From positions 868,001-932,000 of the forward strand of contig JAHRBS010000007.1 of the NCBI GenBank assembly GCA_024305745.1: 64,000 nucleotides of DNA. Direction: 5' to 3'. The position numbers and the translations under genes are program-made. Below the pieces are notes generated by a model that saw nothing but the letters and a program-made list of their open reading frames with translations, did not search any database and was not told where the DNA came from. Source of the stretch: Polyporus tsugae. Lineage: Eukaryota; Basidiomycota; Agaricomycetes; Polyporales; Polyporaceae. Below, piece after piece: positions 11,520 to 22,600 of the stretch (position 1 is its first letter; each line of letters opens with the position of its first letter).

Positions 11520-13550
11520 GGATTAAAGGATCCCCGACAATCCACCAAAATGCCTGATCCCTTTTCCAAAATTTGGCTCAGATTTGTCCGAAAGATCAGG
11601 CCCCAAATGGCCCCCGATTTGGCCGGATTAAATCAGGCTTTCGGGCCCTGAGGTGCCGTTTGTCCGGACCAGGGGCACTGTGCGCCTGAGTCTGGGTGAA
11701 AAGTGACAGGTGGATCACCATGTGGAAATAGTGGAAAATCAACACGCAATTGGGAGGCAGTCACCCGTTTTGCCATTCGAGCGCCGGGTGATTTCCGTCG
11801 TTATCGCTGGTGATATAACTGTTGAAAGTCAACTAAATTTTGCCGGAATTCACCATATGGCGGAAAAGGGGAATGTAGTGGTTCCCACTAGTTTTCTTAG
11901 ATATTGTTACTGAGGCACAAACGCCGGCACCCGCTGTTTGTTCCTCGTACTAATCAACCAGATATATTGCTATATACGACATTACAACCCGTAGTACTAC
12001 TGGACAACCCCCTGGCTCCGAAGAGGCAAGACACAGCCGAAGGCGCGATGATGAGACAAAGTCAGAAACGTGGTCGGGGCACCGCAATAGGTACATACCA
12101 TACAAGACAAACCTTCGCCTATGAGAGTGACGGGCTGTGGTGATAATGAGGTGAGTGAGTAGAGAGTGGGGGCAGAGCTAGCCGTGAGGCGAGGGAGTAG
12201 CGCACTGGAGCAGGAATGTGACAGAACAAATAAATGTGTCAGTCTACACCAAAGCGGCTGTAGGGAAACGACAGTGAAGAGGCCTCTCGGGCAGATCATA
12301 ACATAGGGATAACATTTGCAGCCCGAAAAGACTCACCTCGCGATACCACTCGGGCACAGCGTGAATACTCCACCACGCACTCGTCCCAAGCTCAATCATG
12401 TCAATGAAAACCGCAGTGAATAGCATAGCAAACAAACAAATTGAGGGGGTGCGTACCTCCTCCACACTAAACTGACATGGCGGGAAGCCCTCCCAAACTT
12501 CCGGCAGTCCGCAATCCGTCACATTGCAATGTGAGTTGACGTTGTGCCGAGTGCACTCGCACGCAGCGTCAACTCACATCGCTCAAACTGCGCCTTGCAG
12601 GTCTTCGCCCCAGTGACCGACTAGCCAGCGTCCAAATGGGTTTGGCCCCAGGTCCCAAGAGCCAGACACAGATGAGCACCAAGAACAGGATAGATGCAGG
12701 ATGGACACAGGGAGCAAGTAAGTGAAGGAGAGTCGAGATGGTGGATGCTGTCGTGATGGAAAATGAGACGAAGCCGGAGCAAGTGCCCATGTTTAGGGCA
12801 GGCAATCACGACCTTCCACGCTGCAAGCTGCTGGGCTCGTATGGCCGTCGTAACAGGCTGTACCTGAGCGCCAACAATGTCCCAATTTTCCTAGGGAATG
12901 CGGTGTCTGGGATGATCACCACCCTGATCACTACCCACCAGTAAACCCCCAATTTGCCTGGTGAAGTCGACTTTTCACCCATCAACCTCGGCCCGGTCAC
13001 CACTTTCCGGGCCCACAGTGGGGATGAGGTGTCCAGGAACTCAATTTTGTCCGGATTTGAGTGGATTAGGCTTATTTTCACCTCAGTTCGTTGTATGACA
13101 CTGAAAATGGAGCTATTCAGATGTCTTTGACCATAAAGCAGGGGCTAGGTGACAATATGGTGTGGGGAACGAGCTCAGCGCAAGTATCGGTTGCAACTTT
13201 GGGAGGTCTAGCGCCGGACAACAGTTGGCGCCTTGTTGGCAGTGCTGGCCCACCGGCTCTTAACCGTTGCTTTCAATAGCACAATTTACTTTCCTCGGAG
13301 CCAAACTATTGGGGTAATAAGGGTTGGTAATGAAACAGCTTCTAATGGGCCGGAGGTACCGGCCCCGGGAGTGGCCGGAACGGCCTTTGGATCAGACATC
13401 GATACGCCTCAGGCAACAATGTCCGGCTTTTGGCATTAGGCATTTTTGCCAAATGTCCGGATAAAAATCAGGCTTAGACCCCTCCAAAATTGCGAATTTG
13501 TCCGGATTAGGCATCAGGGATATGGGTGAATTGTCAGGGGTCCTTGGATT
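11520..13550. mobile_element. About 2-kb DNA element with imperfect terminal inverted repeats, no transposase seen
   Basis: The left end (from about 11525: AAAGGATCCCCGACAAT...) is repeated in inverse orientation at the right end (to about 13546), with roughly 29 of 37 positions matching by eye. TTTGTCCGGATTA-like words recur inside both ends (near 11650, 13045, 13450, 13497), as expected of subterminal transposase-binding repeats. Only short open frames lie inside and none looks like a transposase, so it is probably non-autonomous or decayed. Exact ends and target duplication were not settled. Confidence 0.55.
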
Positions 13551-13598
13551 AATGGGACTCTGGCAAGCGCTGAAGACAAATACTGCACTTCTTACTTA

Positions 13599-13638
13599 CA
13601 GCTAGTTTCATAACAATACGGAAAACACGATTTCGTGC
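13599..13638 (+). repeat. Left terminal inverted repeat of the Tc1/mariner-like element
   Basis: Starts CAGCTAGTTTCATAACAA directly after TA at 13597-13598; pairs with 25520..25559. Confidence 0.75.
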
Positions 13639-13639
13639 G

Positions 13640-15482
13640 ACTGGGCACTTGAGTGACCATCCGGGCGTTCCCGGGACCATTAGTAAGTGCCTAGCGCGAG
13701 TTCACTGGCACGCCGCGCGAGACCTCAGGCCTCAGGTCCAGTGAGAACAGCCTTGAGATATACCAAATAATCGTGAATGGAATCTGTAGTCCGATGAATA
13801 ATCGTGAATACCTGCGAAATCAGGCAAGGGAATTGGCGCCGATTCCCGCTTAGATCAGCGACCATCACCGCATGTCTCATCTGCTCATCGCTCCAACTGT
13901 CCTCCGTCGATTTATCTTGAATCCTGACGAATGGTTCTGTGTCGTTCAACGTTCTGCGCTCCCGCTGTTCGTGTAGGTCCGTGCACGCATATTGCGTGAT
14001 GCCCAAGGCACTTCGTTGGCAGCTGGCTCGAAAACTTCACCCAAGTCCATCACCACCGTGCTCCTCTGCTCCTCTCAGCCGCAAACACGCTCCCTTCATC
14101 TAGGTCCACTACTGGCACTAGCTTCTCTGAATTTGGGTTGTTTGAGGAAACTTTCGCACCGTTCTTCACTATGCTGCGCTATGTGTTCTCCCTCTCACGA
14201 TGGCATCTTGGTTCCTTTGCAGTCTGCCGTATTCCCTGACCGGTGCCCCACACTTTTTCTCTTCCTCACTCATGCTGACATCCCGGAAGATATGGATGCC
14301 AGATATTTCTCTCTATTCTGAATTGATTGGTAGATGGACCCCGACCACATTTTTCAGGATGGGGCACTTCAGTCGGGCGCAATGCCGCCACTGTCATGCT
14401 GTTTTCGAGGAGTCACGCAGCGCGTACTTGGTTCCTTTGTGCGTATGTTTCTGCTTTTGCATAGGCTAAATGCAACTGATGGCTTTTCCCTGTCAGTAAG
14501 CAGGCTCAATGACAACCTCGATCTCGTTGCAACCATTGACAATGGTTGACACGCACCAGATCGGAGACCATCTGGTTTGTCTCTGCGAACCTTGTTGGGT
14601 ACAGTGTGGCCACTGCCGTCGTCAGGTGCGCTATCCTCGGAAGCAACGAGACTGGGTACGTGGGTATGGATTTGGGCTTACAGGTAAGGGCAATGCTGAT
14701 GTCATGTGCAGATGAAACGGAGAAGGCGACCACGACAGACAGGTGTGTAGTCTTTCGCTTTGTCAGTCAACGTGACATAGAGTGGCTCACCGCTGGTCTG
14801 CGACAGGTTCCACTGGGATCAGTTGTACTTTGCTACTGCCGATGGGTGGATTTTACCTGGAGTCATTGGGCACACGTACTCGCATCGTCAACATCGAGTT
14901 CGTTCAGTCCATGATGCCCAACAACAAGTAAGTAGTTCATCCACTTTCCTGCTCCGCAATGATTTACTGACGTGCCTGCCGTCTACAGATGATCTCACCT
15001 GGACGTCAAGTATGCGTAACGAAGCCGATGCGTAGCTAGGGCGGAAGCTATGGGTAAGCTAGGATGTCCGCAGGATGCTCTGGCTTTGGGAGAGGGTCGT
15101 TCTTGAAGTCGTATGCACTGTTATATCAGCTTTTTGCCTGTTCTTTCATATTTCGCAATGAGTATCAGGGCCCTGGGGCCCGTACAAGGAACTGTATATC
15201 GCGTAAAATCAAGTGCATTGAATGGACCAATGGGAAGCTACAGGAAGTGCGTGCATTGCTCGCTCGAGTGAATTACTGCGAATGATACGGAATAGTGAGA
15301 TAGCCGGAACCTCCAGGACTCCATATTATTCAAGAGCGCCTAAAAACAGTCCAGAAATTGGCATTAATACTGAATGATCGCGAATGCTCAGTGGGCGCCA
15401 CCGGGCATTCACCATCATTCATTATATTTCAGCGGGGTTTTGACTGGGCCTCAGGCTCCGCTTTGGTGCTTCGCTCACATCC
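13640..15482. other. Left interior of the Tc1/mariner-like element, no recognised gene
   Basis: About 1.8 kb between the left inverted repeat and the transposase start. Several short open frames occur on both strands (for example 13725..14006 minus and 14546..14914 plus, 93 and 122 codons). None matches a family I recognise and no convincing exon chain could be built. The last 80 bp before 15483 include a pyrimidine-leaning stretch that could be the transposase promoter. Confidence 0.4.
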
Positions 15483-16545
15483 ATGGCTCGCCAGACTGTG
15501 TCTCAGGACCTAAAGGCACAGATTCCCGTGCTATATTTTAAGCAGAACCACTCTATTGCAGAGATATGTAAGATACTGGGAGTCGGAAAGACATGTGTCT
15601 ATCAGACTCTTCAGTACTTACAGCGGTTTGGAGTTGCCCACAATCCCCTTGCACGACGCCACAGTCGGGACCGTGTTCTCTCTAGCCCTGATGTCAAATA
15701 TGTCCGTGCTCTCCTTGCTGAGAAGCCTGATCTCTATCTCGATGAGATTCAAACGGACCTTTGGGAGACACAGGGGATTTGGGTATCAATAGCGACCCTC
15801 GTGTGCACTCTCTGACACATGCATTTTAGCTCTAATCAGGTCACCAAAACTGCACGCGAACGCAATGACTTGCTCTGTGCTGATTTTGCTGCTAGGATGG
15901 CTGCTGTAGTGCACAATCCAGCAATGCTTATGTTTGTGGACGAGAGTGCAGTGGACAAACGAAGCGCAGTGCAGAAGCATGGATGGGCACCTATTGGTGT
16001 TCACTGTGTTCAACGTGCTTGCTTTGTTCGGGGGACCCGTTATTCGCTCCTTCCAATTTTGACCATTGATGGTCTTGTTACATTCAAGATCTTCGAGGGG
16101 TCGGTAACGGGAGAAATGTTTGTTGAGTTTCTCAGAGAGTTCGTGGTACGTGTGCTGAATCAGGTATATGTTGTGCTGTCCTGATATGCATGTATAGATC
16201 CCTTTCACAAACCCATATCCTGGTCCTCGAAGTGTCCTTGTTTTGGACAACTGCAACATTCATCATATTGACGCAGTTCATGTGCTCGTCGAAGAGGAAG
16301 CATGTATGTATTATTCAGCTATTTATCAATCACTACACTCACATTTTATAGTGTGCAAGCTCATATTCCTCCCACCATACTCACCAGACTTCAATCCAAT
16401 TGAGATGGCATTCTCGTCCATCAAAGTGCATCTTCGCTGCCATGCTGATGTAGCAGATCTATGTGTTTCTGATATTTCAGATGCTTGTCACGCTGTAACT
16501 CCAACAATGGCTCAGGGGTGGTTCCAGGCATCAGGTTATATGTAA
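15483..16545 (+). pseudogene. Tc1/mariner-type DDE transposase, interrupted by a TGA
   Basis: The frame opens at 15483 with a helix-turn-helix DNA-binding region (IAEICKILGVGKTCVYQTL). It continues past a TGA at 15813-15815, where Arg is expected in the family (CGA to TGA). Introns at 16146..16197 (52 nt) and 16304..16351 (48 nt, in frame) lead to the end at 16545. The catalytic residues are visible: Asp in MFVDESAVD, Asp in LVLDNCNIHH, and Glu in LPPYSPDFNPIEMAFSSIK. About 35 residues separate the second Asp from the Glu, which fits the DD34-35E type. It would cut and paste the surrounding element at TA sites. Apart from the nonsense codon the frame is intact, so the copy died recently or is read through. 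Confidence 0.85.
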
Positions 16546-16610
16546 AATTTGGCTACACAGCATTTATTACACAGCTCTACAATAGATCGCCATCTATACT
16601 GCATCGTCCA

Positions 16611-19600
16611 TTACATAAAGTTAAACTCTGACTCAAGCTCGGGGATGAAATGATCAGCAGGAAGCTCGATGCGCTCGCCCCCATTAGCTTTGTTAACAAA
16701 GAAAATCTTTCCAACACGTTCAAGGTCAGGGGGTGTCCTTGTCCCATTGTACGACTCATCACGTTGCATTGGCAAACCCCAAAACGTAGTGCGCCCAATC
16801 ACCTTCCCCTCTGCGTCCATGAACTGCCTCTCATACTGAACCCACTTGTCAGACTCTGAGTCTGACGAGCGAGCTCCGACTGGCTCCTTAGAGCCAGGCA
16901 GAGCTGGCAGTGCTGCTGCTGTAGCGTCATTGTGCTGACACTTCCCATCTGGTGCATCCCACCAGTCCAAACAAGCATGCTTGAAGCGTTCAGCATCACC
17001 AATGTTCATCTTCACAGGTGAACGTGTCAGGTCATCCCATGTGATATACTTGATGATGTCGGGAGCAATGCCCTGCTGCCGGAGTGCTGGCTCATAGCGC
17101 TGAACATCCGGGATACCAAAGGCTGGACGTTCAGCGATATAAGTCAGACAGCGGGCAAGATCAGATGGACTTGCTCCAACTTGGCTAGAGCCATGCACAG
17201 ACTCTGCACCAGACTGCCGGGTAGAGGCTTGAGGAGGAGTGGAAGGGGCAGTGACAGATGTACGGGGATTCACCAGGCCTGCAACAGCGGTGATGAGGTT
17301 TGTGACCTGGAAAAGGTCAATCTCCGATGATGAGGAGGGAGCCGTAGATATAGATGATTGGACAAGGGTGTGGTGGCGGCTCTTTGGGTCGAAGAGTGGG
17401 ATGTGTGGGGGCATCTTGAGAGTCGCCTTGTGGTCCACCTACAATATGTTACTGCCTAGGATACCACGTACGAAGATGAAATAATACATACTATGTACTG
17501 TCACAGCCGAATGACTGTGCCACAAAACAAACAAAAGGGGGGGCTCACTGATGGAGACACACAGAGGGTGGCAACAGAAGTAGAGGATAGATTGGCCTAG
17601 ACTAGAAGGCAGAGGATGGCAGGGGCTGTTAAGCTGCCTACAGATGATGGGGGAATGAACAAGAGACAGAATCTAAGGTCTCTGAGCCCACATCACAGCC
17701 CTTATATACTATACATGACAGGTGCACAGACCACCTGGCTTCAGGGCAGGCTTGGGTACTGATGGCAGGTGAGCCAGTCCAAAAGGAGAACAAAGAGGTA
17801 AGTACTATTACATAATGATGACCAGTGTCCAGGCTAGAGTCCGGAAATGGGTGAACCTGGGGTTAGGGTTGGTGGCTGTGACTGTGGTACCAAATGTGGC
17901 ACGAAAAACCGTGACACTGCCCCCTCCTCAAGGCTGAGCTCCAGCAAAGTGATCGTACCAAACTTGACGATTAAACTGAGCTTGTACCGGCCGTGGATTG
18001 GTGAGGGATATTGGTTGAACAGTGTTAGGGTGCGAGGTGTGGAATTCATCGAGTAGTTCTTTGCAGTGCTTGACATTCCGTACTGGTTCCCAAGTGGCTT
18101 CGCTGATATCGTATCCAACTCATTTCACAAGGTATCGGACATATCCATAGTAGGTCTTGGAGTCGAGGATCTTTTCGACCTCAAACTCATCATGTCCTTC
18201 CACCTCTATGGCTGGTGGTTTCGACGGGTTACGGTTGCCAATCTTGTCCTTGTGGTAGGGGATGAGTTTGGAAGCATGGAAGACAGGGTGGACCTTGTTT
18301 GTGGCTGGGAGTTGTAGACGGAAATCAACCGGCCCAACTTGGTCGACAATTTCGTAGGGCCCATAGTTCTTTGCGGATAACTTTGCTGATGACTGTTTGA
18401 TCCTGAGGTCCCTTCCTTTGAGAAGGACTTTGTCCCCAACCTTGAATGGCACTTCACTCTTGTGTTTGTCGTAGTACCACTTCATCCGTTCTGCAGCGAG
18501 GGTTAGGGATGCTTGGGCCTGTTCCCGGGCTTCCATTCGGTACTGGAACATGTCTTCGAGGGTTGGGAAACCTAGTTCTCCCTGTACATCTGGGGCCATC
18601 TTGGGGTGGTATCCGTATTCCACAAAGAAGGGTGATAAGCCGGTAGACTCGTGTGCGGCATTGTTGTAGGAAAACTCCACAGTGGATAGAAGGGAGGCCC
18701 AATCGTCTGGGTGGTGTTCAGTGAAGATCTGTAGGTACTGTTCCAATGACTAGTTGACTCGTTCCATCTGACCATCGGTTTGGGGGTGATAGGCTGTTGA
18801 CATAGAGGCTCGGATGCCCAGCTTCCCACAAAACTCCTTGAAGAGTGCACTGGCAAACTGTGTTCCTCGATCTGAAATGATCTGTCGGGGTAGGCCATGA
18901 TGTTTGAGTATGTGTTTGTAGACAAGCTCCGCCGCATCTGAGGCTGAGAAGTGGTCATCACATGCAAAGAAGTGGGCTCGCTTGGTCAACCGGTCTACCA
19001 CCACTGCGATGGCCGTGTAAACATTGCCGTGTCTGTCACAGGATTCAGGAAGTTGAGTGATGAGGTCGATGCTCCAGATCTCCCATGGCCCAGCTGGGAC
19101 TTCATTTGGCTGCAGTAGTCTGAAGGGAGGGTTGCGTGAGGCTTTGTTACGTTGGCATGTATCGCACCCCTTGACATACTGCTTGACATCAACTAACATT
19201 CCAGGCCACCAGTAGTTGCGGCTGATAAGTTCCTGGGTCTTCCATCGGCCAGGGTGCCTAGTGAGTGTGGTGTCATGGTGGAGTTTGAGCAGCTCCAGTC
19301 GTAGTTGCTGGTCCTTTGGGACATAGACCTTTCCCTGATAGAGCAGGAGACCGTTCTCGAAGTTCCATTCTTGCAGTGGTTTTCCAAACTCCCGAGGGCC
19401 GCTATTGAGCAGTGCCTTGTAATCCTTGGTCATTGTGTCATTTTCAAGTGCCTTCTTGATCTTGTCCAGTAGTTGCTTGTCGTCAACTTCAGAGATGTGG
19501 GCGGTTTGCATGGCTTTGATGGCAAAAAACTCTGGCTTCAGCAGTGTTTGACCATCATTGTCGCTGCTTACCCCGTCCTCATGATCTGGCCTCCTGGACA

Positions 19601-22600
19601 GAGGGTCGGCATGAAGCATTGTCTTGCCGGGTCGGTGTCGTAGGTTGAAGTTGAAACGGGAAAGGAATAAACTCCAGCGAGCTTGGCGACGAGTGAGCTT
19701 CTGGGCCTGCCGGAAGTAGGTGAGGTTAAGGTGATCCGACCAGATCTCAACCGGCTCAGGGTGTCCCTCCAGGTAGTGGCAATATTCCTCCAAAGCACGT
19801 ATGATGGCCAGTAACTCCTTGTCATAGATCTCATAGTTGCGTTCATGCTCATTCAAGGACTTGGAGTAAAACGCTACTGGGTGCCATAGTTTATCTTCGC
19901 CCAACTGTTCCAGTACTGCCCCTGTGGCGAAGTCAGATGAGTCTGTTTCCAGGCGGAAAGGTGCAGTGTCATTGGGGATTTGGAGGATCGGAGCAGTGGT
20001 GAAGGCGGTCTTGAGGCTCTGGAAGGTGTTTTCTTGATCTTCTCCCCACTGCCAAGGTGCGTCCTTGCAGGTGAGAACTGTGAGCGGGCGAGCTATCTTT
20101 GAGAAGTCCTTGATGAAATGTCAGTAGAAGTTGGCAAGGCCGAGGAAAGCCTGTACATGCTTGACTTTGGTAGGTGTTGGCCAGTTCTTTACACCTTCAA
20201 CCTTGGCTGGGTCCATTGTGATGGAGTCCTTCGAGATGATCAGCCCAAGGAATTCAACTGACTGTTGTTCAAACTTGCACTTCTCAGGCTTAATGAAGAG
20301 ATCATTTGCCTGTAGTTTCTGGAGTACTCGTTCCATGAGTTGCCGGTGAAGTGTGAGGTCATCTGTGAAGATGAGGATATTGTCGATGTAAACTACCACG
20401 TGTCCCGTAGCAATCTCCTCCTTGAGGATCTCATTCATCATAGCCTGGAAGGTGCTTGGGGCATTGCAAAGACCAAAAGTCATCACCATTGGCTCGTACA
20501 GACCACGGTGAGTGATAAATGCTGCCTTCTCTTCATCTCCTTCCTGTATACGAACATTATTGTACCCCCACCTCAGGTCCAGTGAGGTGAAGATTGATGA
20601 CTGAGATAAACGGTCGATAAGGTCCGGGATCCATGGTATAGGGAACTTGTCCTTCTTGGTGACAGCATTAAGGGCGCGGTAGTCCTGTACCAGTTGCAGG
20701 CTGCCATCCTTTTTCTTGACAAAGAATACAGGAGCGGCAGCTGGGCTCTTTGACCTTTGGATATATCCCTTAGCTTCCTGTTCATCGATCCATCCATCGA
20801 GGGAGTTCCGTTCCTGGGGGTTGAGTGGGTAAAGCTTTGCTGGCTTTGGCAGTGTTGCTCCTTCCACAAACTCAATGGGGTGGTCAAAGGGCTTGCGAGT
20901 TGGCATCCGCTCTGAAGCTGTCTTGGAAAACACGTCACCGTACTGATGATAGTGGGTGGGCACATGATTAGACCAGTAGTCCTTGTCTTGGCTTCCTGGC
21001 ACTGGTGTTCCTTCCTTCTTCTCCTCAATCCGTGTTCGCAGAGCGCGGGCATCAGGGTCATCAGAAAACTGCATCCAATGTACAAACTGTTCGGCACTGT
21101 CCCAGGGCTCGCGGTCTAGCTGACCGTAGATGTCTCGTGCAAACTCCTCTAGTCAGGGCTCCTCCACCGTCCGGATTTCTTTGTCCTGTACCGAAACTGG
21201 GCTGGGTAGACAGGTGTGCGGGCAGCATATAAACTTTACTTGACCCGCCTTCCAATCGACTTCTGGGTTGTGTTCCTGGAGGAAAGTCATGCCGATAATG
21301 ACATCCCGGTTTCCTATATCTGTGACCAGAAAGGACTGCCAACTAGTGTGGTTGTCGATTGTGACAAGACACCGGAAATAGTGTGTGATCAGACCCTTCT
21401 TGTTCTCCGTTGCATTGGCATTGAACACTCATATCTCTCATGAGAGGCGTTGTAATTCCAGGCCATGTTCCTGAACAAAACGATAGTGTGCAAAACTCGA
21501 ATAGGCTCCACAATCTAGGAGCCCTTCTGACTGGATTTCATGTATTCCTTGCCTGAGGGTGAGTTTTAAATTGAGTGACTGTTGCTGTCTGCGTGATGAA
21601 GCGAGATATGCATAGTTTGATTTAGGTACAAATGATTCCTCTAGGTGGTTTACGTTACTAGTACATATGGATCGGATGTTATGGCCAGTCCCCGTTACAT
21701 CCACTGGAGAAAATCCTGCTCGTTGGTCTCGACAATCCGTGCAGTGGTTTCCTGATGCTCTTGCTTGCTCCTGAGTTCAAACTCCTTGAGTGCGTTGACA
21801 ACAAACTCCATTCGGTCCTGGTCTTTGGTCTTGGCTTCTTCCTTGACGGCCCGTATCTTGGTTGGTGCAACACCCTTGCCTTTGAAGTTGGGAAGCTCAT
21901 AGTACCCCTTATATATCGGGTTGCGACACTTGGTGCCAGACTTGTAAGGGTGTTTGCTGCACCGGAAGCATATCTTCTTGGCTAGCCAGTCCTCTTGTTC
22001 CTTGGAGAGCTTCTCCGGCTTGCGCATTGCATCGATGTCCATGGCATCGGGATCTCTGGCAGCTCTTGAAGAGGAGGCGGCCTTGTGGTACTTGTTCCCT
22101 CGGTAGTCCATCTCGATCCCGAGTACCCAATCCAGGAAGTTCTCCCACTTCGTGGGGACTGTAAATGGTGACAAGGAGCGGTGGGTGATCATAGTGGTAC
22201 GGAGATCGCCCTTGCACTGAGCGTCAATACGATGAATGAGCTCCATGTCAGAGTAACCAGACTTGATGGCAAAACAGCAGAAGTTCTCCGCAAACAAGGC
22301 AAGGGATGAGTGGGACTTAGCACACAGTTCCTCCAAAGATTGTTGAGCAGACTTCTCTGGTGCTAGTTTCCGGTATCCGCTCTTGAGCCGGTCGACGAAA
22401 CTGGTCCAGGTGCCAAGGTAGGTGTTGTCTGCAGCTTTTTGGGCATAGTCATCCATGTACGACTGGGCTCCTCCTTCCAAAAACAATAAAGTGGTGGTGA
22501 TCTTGTCGTTGTCCATCGTGATGTTCTGGTACCGGAACCAAATGCCAAGTTTCTGGAACCATTGCTCCACCGTAAGATCCAGGATTTTGCCTTTAAACTT

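Noticed and set aside
15786..15818. Short intron at the transposase TGA instead of a nonsense codon
   Set aside because: The frame on both sides of the TGA is continuous and family-like without splicing; removing a GT-AG piece here breaks the frame.
21480..21540. DCGA in the gypsy 1 protease taken as a disabling mutation
   Set aside because: DCGA is, to my knowledge, seen in other LTR-element proteases, so it may be the normal form of this lineage.
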